Notes under the pieces: generated by a model | The model's database searches: none | What the model was told of the DNA's origin: nothing | Seen by the model: the letters and a program-made list of their open reading frames with translations, nothing else | Source: Ruegeria atlantica | GTDB lineage: Bacteria > Pseudomonadota > Alphaproteobacteria > Rhodobacterales > Rhodobacteraceae | DNA: 64,000 nucleotides | Direction: 5' to 3' | NCBI RefSeq assembly: GCF_013032005.1 | Contig: NZ_WQBE01000012.1 | Coordinates: forward strand, 62,001 to 126,000 | Part shown: piece by piece, positions 18,136-25,582 of the stretch | Numbering within the stretch: the first letter of the stretch is position 1 | Layout of the letters: each line of letters begins with the position of its first letter | Translations under genes and position numbers: made by a program

Positions 18136-18169
18136 AATTTTTACGAGGCTCTGCCTTCTTTTCGACCAG

Positions 18170-19336
18170 TTAAGTTTGCCAGCGACCGCCAAAATCCTCG
18201 GGAACCAGCAGGTTGTGACGTCCCAGATCGCCCACGTTGCGTTCGCCACACAGCGCCATGGTTGTGTCGAGTTCCTTCTGAATGACGTCCAGCGCAGTAG
18301 TCACGCCTTTCTGTCCCATTGCCCCCAAACCATAGACGTAAGCGCGACCGACATAGGTGCCCTTGGCCCCCAATGCCAACGCCTTCAGCACATCCTGACC
18401 AGATCGGATGCCGCTATCCATGTGGACCTCGACGTCGCCACCGACAGCATCCATGATCTGCGGCAGCATCCGAATAGAGCTGAGCGCACCGTCCAACTGC
18501 CGCCCGCCATGGTTTGACACGACGATGGCATCGGCCCCCAGTTTCGCGGCCATTTTGGCGTCTTCGGCATCCAGAATACCCTTAAGGATGACCTTGCCGC
18601 CCCATTGCTTCATCAGCTTTTCGACCTTGGCCCAGTCGAGGCTGGGGTCGAACTGTTCAGCCGTCCACGCACCTAGGGACGACGCATCCGAGATACCCTC
18701 GACATGGCCGACGATATTACCAAACTCGCGCCGTTTCGCCCCCAGTATTTCGATGCCCCAGGACCACTTTGTCATCAGGTTCGCAATCGTTTTCGCGGTC
18801 AGTTTTGGCGGTGCAGACAGGCCGTTTTTCAAATCCTTGTGCCGTTGGCCCAAAATCTGCAAATCCAGCGTGATGACCAGGGCCGAGCATTTCGCATCTT
18901 TGGCCCGTTGGATCAGGCGGCTGACATAGTCCTGATCCTTCATCGTATAAAGCTGAAACCAGAACGGTTTTGACGTGTGCTCGGCCACGTCTTCGATTGA
19001 ATTGATCGACATGGTCGACAGGGTAAAAGGCACACCGAATTCCTCGGCGGCTTTGGCGGCCTTCATTTCGCCGTCCGCGTGCTGCATGCCCGTCAATCCA
19101 ACCGGCGCCAGCGCGACCGGCATCGCCACATCTTCACCGATCATCTGCGAAGCGGTGGATCGTCCCGCCATATCCACGGCCACCCGTTGACGCAGGCGGA
19201 TATCCGAGAAATCCGAACTGTTGTCGCGAAACGTTTGTTCGGTCCAACTACCGCTTTCGGCATAGTCGTAGAACATCCGAGGCACCCGTCGTTCATAGAT
19301 ACGTCGAAGATCTTCGATAGTGGTGATTATGGGCAT
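18170..19336 (-). CDS. lldD: FMN-dependent L-lactate dehydrogenase
   Basis: Oxidises L-lactate (or a related alpha-hydroxy acid) to the keto acid, feeding electrons to quinones. The 388-aa barrel has the N-terminal YDYAESGSW, ALAPVGLTGM, FQLYTMKDQD, the VILKGIL lysine and the catalytic SNHGGRQLDG histidine, then MDSGIRSGQDVLKALALGAKGTYVGRAYVYGL for FMN phosphate. AAAGG precedes the ATG. No lactate permease or LldR is adjacent. Substrate assignment rests on overall family resemblance; a different 2-hydroxy acid is possible. Confidence 0.88.
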   Translation of the reverse strand: MPIITTIEDLRRIYERRVPRMFYDYAESGSWTEQTFRDNSSDFSDIRLRQRVAVDMAGRSTASQMIGEDVAMPVALAPVGLTGMQHADGEMKAAKAAEEFGVPFTLSTMSINSIEDVAEHTSKPFWFQLYTMKDQDYVSRLIQRAKDAKCSALVITLDLQILGQRHKDLKNGLSAPPKLTAKTIANLMTKWSWGIEILGAKRREFGNIVGHVEGISDASSLGAWTAEQFDPSLDWAKVEKLMKQWGGKVILKGILDAEDAKMAAKLGADAIVVSNHGGRQLDGALSSIRMLPQIMDAVGGDVEVHMDSGIRSGQDVLKALALGAKGTYVGRAYVYGLGAMGQKGVTTALDVIQKELDTTMALCGERNVGDLGRHNLLVPEDFGGRWQT

Positions 19337-19410
19337 GAGGCAGCGCCTTTGATTGATCGGTCAGGTAGTTCTACTGGCGCAACATCAAGGGCGCAATTGG
19401 CTGAGGCGCG

Positions 19411-19449
19411 AAAAAAACCGCAGCAGGCCGGAGGCTTGCTGCGGTTTTG
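19411..19449 (-). terminator. Terminator of trpA (possibly bidirectional)
   Basis: CCGCAGCA and TGCTGCGG form an 8-bp stem extended by A-T pairs, with a long U-run on the minus strand (TTTTTTT) and TTTT on the plus strand, just after the trpA stop and before lldD. Confidence 0.88.
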
Positions 19450-19474
19450 TTTATTGGATCTTGTGATTGGTCGA

Positions 19475-20266
19475 TCAGGCAGAATGGGCGCCGTCGGATA
19501 GAGTTTTTACAAAGTCCAGAACCTCGGCCACGGGCTTTCCTGCTCCGATCTGGCTGACAATGGCCGAGCCGACAACCGCGCCGTCGGCAACGCTGGCGAT
19601 GGCCTTGGATTTCTCGGGTGTATTGATGCCAAATCCCACGATCACGGGCAGGTCGGTCGCGGATTTGATCCGGGCCACTTCGGGGCCGACATTCGTGGCT
19701 TGCGCTTCGGCAGCGCCGGTGATGCCGGTGATCGAGACGTAATAGACAAAGCCCGAAGTGTTCTGCAGAACGCGGGGCAGGCGTTTGTCATCGGTGGTCG
19801 GCGTCGCCAGGCGGATAAAATTCAGACCGGCGGCCTGGGCCGGCAGGCACAGTTCCTCATCTTCTTCCGGCGGCAGGTCGACGACAATCAGACCGTCGAT
19901 ACCGGCAGCTTGCGCATCGGCCAGAAAGGTGTCCACGCCGCGGCTGTAGATCGGATTGAAATAGCCCATCAGAACAATCGGGGTGGTGTCGTCGGTTTCA
20001 CGGAAGGCGCGGGCCAGGTCCAGTGTCCGCTGCAAAGTCATGCCACCGTCCAATGCCCGTTGCCCTGCGGCCTGAATGGTCGGGCCATCCGCCATGGGAT
20101 CGGTGAACGGCAAGCCCAGCTCAATCACATCCACACCAGCGCCCGGCAGGCCCTTGACCACCTCAAGCGAAGTTTCATAGTCGGGGTCCCCCGCCATAAT
20201 ATAGGCGACAAAAGCCTTTTTCCCTTCGGCCTTCAGGGCGGCGAACTTGGCGTCGATACGGGTCAT
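19475..20266 (-). CDS. trpA: Tryptophan synthase alpha chain
   Basis: Cleaves indole-3-glycerol phosphate to indole and passes it to TrpB. The 263-aa product has the catalytic glutamate in [19 protein letters not shown] together with its aspartate, [24 protein letters not shown] and [12 protein letters not shown]. It is separated from trpF-trpB (10463-12802) and on the opposite strand, with its own terminator. Confidence 0.96.
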   Translation of the reverse strand: MTRIDAKFAALKAEGKKAFVAYIMAGDPDYETSLEVVKGLPGAGVDVIELGLPFTDPMADGPTIQAAGQRALDGGMTLQRTLDLARAFRETDDTTPIVLMGYFNPIYSRGVDTFLADAQAAGIDGLIVVDLPPEEDEELCLPAQAAGLNFIRLATPTTDDKRLPRVLQNTSGFVYYVSITGITGAAEAQATNVGPEVARIKSATDLPVIVGFGINTPEKSKAIASVADGAVVGSAIVSQIGAGKPVAEVLDFVKTLSDGAHSA

Positions 20267-20345
20267 CGGATGTCCTTGCAGTCAGGTTTGGACCTGATGT
20301 GCAGAAACTTTGCGCGAAAATCAATCCCGGTCCCGCGGGATACCG

Positions 20346-20840
20346 TCAGAATGCGAAATGATATCGCACCAGCGCCGAATTAACACCCGGGTTGTCATCC
20401 TGTGTGCTGGCATTGGATTTGTGGGTGATTGCCAAGGACACTTTGTTACCACTTTCTAAGGTGTATCCGAGACCCAACAGGGTGCGAATCTGGAACTCTC
20501 CCCCAAGATCGTTGCGGCCTTCGCCCTCTGAAAAATACCCCGGCATGACACTGCCTTCGACGAACCAACGCTCGGCAAACCCGTAGGTTCCGATCAGGCC
20601 GATACCGATATGAATATCACCTGCGGTATCCACAGTCAGGGCACTACCCCATGAAGCGGCAAAACGGGAGGCCTCGTGAAAGGGGCGATGCTGATACTCG
20701 AGCGCGAACACAGCCTCGTCCTCGGATTGGCTATCCGAGAAATCTGAAAATCCTGCGCCAAAGACAAGGGATTGAGCTTGCGCTGCTGGCGCGGCCAAAA
20801 GCAGCGCGAAAATTGCAGAGGTAAACTTCATATTACACAT
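20346..20840 (-). CDS. PagL-like outer-membrane protein (acyloxyacyl hydrolase family)
   Basis: 164 aa with a signal peptide (cleavage after AAQAQ) and a C-terminal aromatic residue (RYHFAF), the outer-membrane barrel signature. The PagL motif H-x-S is present (H140-K-S142-N). In Pseudomonas PagL the third catalytic residue is a glutamate twelve residues after the serine; here that place holds N154 (NPGVNSALVRY), so lipid A 3-O-deacylase activity is uncertain. Two ATGs (20840 and 20831) are possible starts and neither has a clear ribosome site. Isolated gene. Confidence 0.72.
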   Translation of the reverse strand: MCNMKFTSAIFALLLAAPAAQAQSLVFGAGFSDFSDSQSEDEAVFALEYQHRPFHEASRFAASWGSALTVDTAGDIHIGIGLIGTYGFAERWFVEGSVMPGYFSEGEGRNDLGGEFQIRTLLGLGYTLESGNKVSLAITHKSNASTQDDNPGVNSALVRYHFAF

Positions 20841-21029
20841 TCACTATATGTTTGTTTGCAACACCTTACGTGGTGATCTTAGTGTGCCAATTTCAATCCG
20901 GGCAAGTTCACGAATGACGAACGATTTCGTGATGTTGTAAATTGGTCTTTTCCTCGTTTCCGCAGTCTGGCTTGCGCATTGATCCGGACCTGCATAGAAG
21001 CACCCCTCGAATGGCATCAGGAGGCCGCT

Positions 21030-22127
21030 ATGGGTTTTAAAATGGGAATCGTGGGTCTGCCGAATGTGGGCAAGTCGACCCTCTTTAACGCGCTGACCAA
21101 AACCGCAGCCGCTCAGGCGGCAAATTTCCCGTTCTGTACCATTGAGCCCAATGTGGGGGACGTGGCCGTGCCTGATGACCGGTTGGACAAGCTGGCGGCG
21201 ATTGCCAGCTCTAAGCAGATCATCCCAACACGGATGACCTTTGTGGACATCGCTGGTCTGGTTAAAGGCGCGTCCAAGGGTGAAGGGCTGGGCAACCAGT
21301 TTCTGGCCAATATCCGCGAGACCGACGCCATCGCCCATGTGCTGCGCTGTTTCGAAGATGCTGACGTGACCCATGTGGACGGCCGCGTCGACCCTGTGGC
21401 CGATGCCGACACGATCGAGACGGAACTGATGTTGGCCGATCTGGAAAGCATCGAAAAGCGCCGCGCCAATCTGGTGCGCAAGCTGAAAGGCAACGACAAG
21501 GAAGCACAGCAGCAGGAACGCTTGCTGGCCGAGGCGCAGGCGATGCTGGAAAATGGCAAACCCGCGCGTCTGGTTGAGGTCTCGGACGAAGACGCCAAAG
21601 CGTGGAAGATGTTGCAATTGCTGACCACCAAACCAGTGCTATACGTTTGCAACGTGTCCGAAGAAGAAGCAGCTGACGGCAATGAATACTCTGCGAAAGT
21701 CGCCGAGATGGCCGCGGCGCAGGGCAATGCCCATGTCATCATCAGCGCCAAGATCGAAGAAGAGATCAGCCTGTTGGAAGAAGACGAAGCGCAGATGTTC
21801 CTGGAAGAGATGGGTTTGGAGGAACCCGGCCTCGACCGTCTGATCAAAGCTGGTTACGACCTGTTGAAGCTTGAGACTTATTTCACCGTCGGCCCGAAAG
21901 AGGCCCGCGCCTGGACCATCCGCACAGGCACCGCCGCACCACAGGCTGCTGGTGTGATCCATGGCGACTTCGAAAAAGGCTTTATCCGCGCCGAGACCAT
22001 CGCTTATGACGATTTTATCTCGGCAAAAGGCGAACAGGGCGCGAAAGAGGCCGGCAAGATGCGGGCTGAGGGCAAGGGCTACATCGTCAAGGACGGCGAC
22101 GTAATGCACTTTTTGTTCAATACCTGA
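21030..22127 (+). CDS. ychF: Ribosome-binding ATPase YchF (Obg family)
   Basis: 365 aa, matching the family length. The P-loop [35 protein letters not shown] (G3) and a noncanonical G4 (NVSE, as in YchF, which prefers ATP) are followed by a coiled coil ([16 protein letters not shown]) and a C-terminal TGS domain ([35 protein letters not shown]). AGGAGG sits six bases before the ATG at 21030; an upstream TTG at 20979 is rejected. Confidence 0.96.
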   Translation: MGFKMGIVGLPNVGKSTLFNALTKTAAAQAANFPFCTIEPNVGDVAVPDDRLDKLAAIASSKQIIPTRMTFVDIAGLVKGASKGEGLGNQFLANIRETDAIAHVLRCFEDADVTHVDGRVDPVADADTIETELMLADLESIEKRRANLVRKLKGNDKEAQQQERLLAEAQAMLENGKPARLVEVSDEDAKAWKMLQLLTTKPVLYVCNVSEEEAADGNEYSAKVAEMAAAQGNAHVIISAKIEEEISLLEEDEAQMFLEEMGLEEPGLDRLIKAGYDLLKLETYFTVGPKEARAWTIRTGTAAPQAAGVIHGDFEKGFIRAETIAYDDFISAKGEQGAKEAGKMRAEGKGYIVKDGDVMHFLFNT

Positions 22128-22285
22128 TCCTAAAAAGCTTCGCCGGGCAATCGTTCGGTGTGTTTATTGCAGGACCTTGATTGCCCTGCGGTTGAGGTCG
22201 CAGGTGTTGCAACAGTGGACTCTGCCGTTTGAGGAAAAAAATAAATCCGCCACTCGGGTCGAAATTTTGTCAAAGTGGTGCTCTT

Positions 22286-22309
22286 AATCTTAGGCTTAAG
22301 CCTAAGATT
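22286..22309. promoter_or_regulatory. 24-bp perfect palindrome
   Basis: Two half-sites AATCTTAGGCTT in inverted orientation with no spacer, 35 bases before the start of the downstream secreted protein gene. A TTGTCA at 22267-22272 could be a -35, which would place the palindrome over the -10/start region. Its symmetry suits a dimeric repressor operator. Confidence 0.55.
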
Positions 22310-22344
22310 TCTGAGGCAACAGCCAGAATTGAAGCAAGTTAGAT

Positions 22345-22803
22345 ATGACGCGACCTAAGAAAATTGCACACCAGTTGCTACCAGTCTTGCTATTCGCCTC
22401 TCTACCTTTCGCATCGATTGCCGGGTCCACGGGTCGTAGCCCCTATAACCCACGGGCGGTCGTGACTTATGATGAAATTTACGAATTCGAAGTCAGATCA
22501 TTCCCGCTCATGATGGCTCACCCCTATCAGGTCGTGATCCCAAACACTTCTCTTGGCCAAGTGATTGCCTGCCGTATCTATCAGGGCAGCGACGTTGAGG
22601 CTTCAAGTTTGCCGGACACTCCAGGTGCTTCTGCTCTCCTTTCGGAAGGTTCAGACGGCGTGACCATTGATCACCGGACGACCAGCAGAGATATGCAATT
22701 TGTGGACTCTGGAAATCCTGAGACGCATGTCCACTTCTCACATAAAATTTCAGATGCGGTTTTCCGGTGTTTCAATGTGCATATTGAACTCAAGGATCGC
22801 TGA
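22345..22803 (+). CDS. Secreted protein of unknown function
   Basis: 152 aa with a signal peptide (about residues 1-26, ending IASIAGS). The mature part has two cysteines (VIACRIYQG and AVFRCFNVHI) that could form a disulphide, and no family I can name. Base composition is lower in GC than neighbouring genes, which suggests recent acquisition, an inference only. No strong ribosome site before the ATG. The 24-bp palindrome directly upstream is the most notable point about its regulation. Confidence 0.6.
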   Translation: MTRPKKIAHQLLPVLLFASLPFASIAGSTGRSPYNPRAVVTYDEIYEFEVRSFPLMMAHPYQVVIPNTSLGQVIACRIYQGSDVEASSLPDTPGASALLSEGSDGVTIDHRTTSRDMQFVDSGNPETHVHFSHKISDAVFRCFNVHIELKDR

Positions 22804-22898
22804 GGTTTAGTTCAAAATGTTCCCAGCCTGGCGACGAGTTCCTATACGTCGAAATCCTATCTATTATAGGGTTGATCCGTTCTTTGAGACATCCCAAA

Positions 22899-23780
22899 AT
22901 GATCGAAATCCGTGACCTGCAACTGCTTAGCGCTTTGGCGCGGCACCGTCATTTTGCCAAAGCGGCCGAGGAATGCGGGATATCGCAACCCGCTTTTTCA
23001 ATGCGTATCCGCAACCTCGAAGATCGCTTGGGCGTGTCGATCGTCCGCCGCGCCAACCGGTTTCAGGGCCTGACCGAAGAGGGCGAGATGATCGTCCAGC
23101 GGGCACGGCGTATCCTTGATGACACCAAGGCGCTGGAACAGCAGGTGCTGGCCGCCAAAGGTGAGATCACCGGCACCCTGATACTGGGTGTGATCCCGAC
23201 CGCGATTGCCTTTACCGGGCGGCTGACCAAACGGTTGCGGGATGCGCATCCCCGCATCATTACGCGCATCGAGACAATGTCTGCCACAGCGATCCAGCAC
23301 CGTCTGGACGAGGGCAGTCTGGACGCGGGCATCACCTATGGGGATAGCATCGGAACCGATCTGCGGCAGGTGCAACCTTTGTACAAAGAGACCTATGTCT
23401 TGCTGGTGCCGTCGCATATGACGGATGAAACCGGCCCCATACCATGGGCAAGTGTGGCCGAATTCCCACTCAGCCTGCTAGAGCCACAGATGCAGAACCG
23501 GCGCATCCTCGACCGGATTTTCGCTGAACAGGGCCTGCACCCGGATGTCGTCGCCGAAACCAGCGGATTTACCGCTTCGATGGTCATGGCGCGCGAGGGG
23601 TTGGCGGCCACCGTGGTCCCTCGGGTGCTGGTGCGAGCGTTGGGTGATCTTAAGGGAACAAAGGTGCTGCCACTGGTCGATCCCGTTGTCAGCAAGCCGA
23701 TTTGTCTTGCGACCCTTACACGGGATCCCGAATTGCCAACAGTCGAAGCGCTGCGTGCCGTGGTGACGTCTTTGCGGTGA
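22899..23780 (+). CDS. LysR-family regulator, probably of formate dehydrogenase
   Basis: 293 aa. A winged helix-turn-helix covers residues 1-60 (DLQLLSALARHRHFAKAAEECGISQPAFSMRIRNLEDRLGVSIVRR), followed by a helical linker and a LysR substrate-binding domain. A TTG at 22872 would add nine residues; the ATG at 22899 fits the family N-terminus better. It lies 85 bases before and in the same direction as the formate dehydrogenase genes, so control of that operon is the natural inference; the inducer is unknown. Confidence 0.88.
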   Translation: MIEIRDLQLLSALARHRHFAKAAEECGISQPAFSMRIRNLEDRLGVSIVRRANRFQGLTEEGEMIVQRARRILDDTKALEQQVLAAKGEITGTLILGVIPTAIAFTGRLTKRLRDAHPRIITRIETMSATAIQHRLDEGSLDAGITYGDSIGTDLRQVQPLYKETYVLLVPSHMTDETGPIPWASVAEFPLSLLEPQMQNRRILDRIFAEQGLHPDVVAETSGFTASMVMAREGLAATVVPRVLVRALGDLKGTKVLPLVDPVVSKPICLATLTRDPELPTVEALRAVVTSLR

Positions 23781-23865
23781 TAAACTGTCGTTATCGTGCG
23801 ATTGAAATATGCGATTTGACGATATGCTATTCTGATGAGACACGGAGCCTCAATCGGAGGGCATC

Positions 23866-25569
23866 ATGGCACCATTAGACACCAAGCCATCAGGCGCACC
23901 CAAGGGCGTCTGGAAGTCAGGTAAAGGCAAGGGGCGGCACACGCCCAAAGGCCGTCAATTCACGGATGAGGCACAGGCGGAAATTGCACGTCTGCTGGGC
24001 GACCGCCCACGCCGTCGCGATCTGCTGATTGAATTCCTGCATTTAATTCAGGACGCACACGGCCATATCAGCGCCGACCACATTGCCGCTTTGGCGGTCG
24101 AAATGCGGTTGGGGCAGGCAGAGATCTATGAAACGGCAACCTTCTATGCCCACTTCGATGTAGTGAAAGAAGACGAGGCCCCTCCGCCCGCGTTGACGAT
24201 CAGGGTCTGTGATTCTTTGTCCTGCGAAATGGCTGGTGCCCAGCAATTGCAAAAGGCGCTTGAGGATGGTCTGGACGCGTCCGAGGTTCGCGTAGTCCGT
24301 GCCCCCTGCATGGGTCGCTGCGATACGGCCCCGGTGCTTGAGATCGGCCACAACCATATCGACCATGCGACGCCGGAAAAGGTGCAGGCCGCGATTGCTG
24401 CCGGTGATACCCACGCCCATTTGCCCGACTATGAAACCTTCGCTGCCTATGCCGAAAACGGCGGTTATGCCAAACTGAAAGAGCTGCGCGACGGTGGCGA
24501 TTGGGAGAAGGTGCAGGAAGACGTCCTGTCCTCGGGCCTGCGTGGTTTGGGTGGCGCTGGCTTCCCGTCCGGCAAGAAATGGGGCTTCGTTCGCATGAAC
24601 GAAGGTCCGCGCTATCTGGCTGTGAACGGCGATGAGGGTGAGCCCGGCACGTTCAAGGACCGTTACTATCTGGAACGCACGCCGCATGTTTTCCTTGAGG
24701 GCATGCTGATCGCCGCTTGGGCGGTCGAGGCTGAGACTTGCTTTATTTACATGCGCGACGAATATCCGGCAGTGCTGGAAATCCTGCACCGTGAGATTGT
24801 AGCGCTGGAAGAGGCCGGGATCGTTGAGTCAGGCTATATCGACCTGCGCCGGGGGGCTGGCGCCTACATCTGCGGTGAAGAATCCGCGATGATCGAGTCG
24901 ATCGAAGGCAAAAAGGGCCTGCCGCGTCATCGTCCTCCGTTCGTGGCGCAGGTTGGGGTCTTTAACCGCCCGACCTTGGTGCACAATGTTGAGACGCTGT
25001 ATTGGGTCACCAAAGTGTGCCGTGAAGGGCCGGAATGCCTCAACAGCACTGAAAAGAACGGTCGCACGGGCCTGCGCAGCTATTCGGTCTCGGGCCGGGT
25101 GGCGAAGCCTGGCGTTTACCTGCTGCCCGCAGGCTCGACCATTCTGGATGTGATCGAGGCTGCCGGCGGCATGGCCGAAGGTCAGACCTTCAAGGCGTAT
25201 CAGCCAGGTGGACCGTCTTCGGGTCTGCTTCCTGCATCGATGGACGATATCCCGCTGGATTTTGACACGTTGCAACCACATGGCACCTTTATCGGCTCGG
25301 CCGCCGTGGTGGTTCTGTCTGATCAAGACACCGCGCGTGATGCGGCGCTGAATATGCTGCGGTTCTTCGAGGATGAAAGCTGTGGCCAGTGTACGCCTTG
25401 CCGGGCGGGCTGTGAAAAGGCGGTCAAGCTGATGCAGGCCGACAAGTGGGATCAGGACCTGCTGGAGGATCTGTGTCAAGTCATGGGCGACGCGTCCATC
25501 TGCGGTCTGGGGCAGGCGGCCCCGAACCCGATCCGCCTGGTCATGAAACACTTCGCTGACGAAATCTGA
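23866..25569 (+). CDS. Formate dehydrogenase beta subunit (fused NuoE-NuoF)
   Basis: 567 aa. Residues 30-170 form a NuoE-like [2Fe-2S] domain with C115, C120, C148 and C152; from about 190 a NuoF-like domain follows, with FMN-binding RGLGGAGFPSGKKW, NGDEGEPGTFKDR, GAYICGEESA and a C-terminal [4Fe-4S] motif ESCGQCTPCRAGC. This fusion and length match the FDH1 beta subunit of Methylobacterium extorquens. It would pass formate electrons from the alpha subunit to NAD+. A basic leader (KGVWKSGKGKGRHTPKG) precedes the first domain. GGAGG precedes the ATG; the alpha gene starts 13 bases after its stop. Confidence 0.93.
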   Translation: MAPLDTKPSGAPKGVWKSGKGKGRHTPKGRQFTDEAQAEIARLLGDRPRRRDLLIEFLHLIQDAHGHISADHIAALAVEMRLGQAEIYETATFYAHFDVVKEDEAPPPALTIRVCDSLSCEMAGAQQLQKALEDGLDASEVRVVRAPCMGRCDTAPVLEIGHNHIDHATPEKVQAAIAAGDTHAHLPDYETFAAYAENGGYAKLKELRDGGDWEKVQEDVLSSGLRGLGGAGFPSGKKWGFVRMNEGPRYLAVNGDEGEPGTFKDRYYLERTPHVFLEGMLIAAWAVEAETCFIYMRDEYPAVLEILHREIVALEEAGIVESGYIDLRRGAGAYICGEESAMIESIEGKKGLPRHRPPFVAQVGVFNRPTLVHNVETLYWVTKVCREGPECLNSTEKNGRTGLRSYSVSGRVAKPGVYLLPAGSTILDVIEAAGGMAEGQTFKAYQPGGPSSGLLPASMDDIPLDFDTLQPHGTFIGSAAVVVLSDQDTARDAALNMLRFFEDESCGQCTPCRAGCEKAVKLMQADKWDQDLLEDLCQVMGDASICGLGQAAPNPIRLVMKHFADEI

Positions 25570-25582
25570 GGGAGACAGAGCC

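Noticed and set aside
22143..22192. GGGCAATC/GATTGCCC as the terminator of ychF
   Set aside because: The loop of 26 bases is long and no U-run follows, so it is not supported as a terminator.
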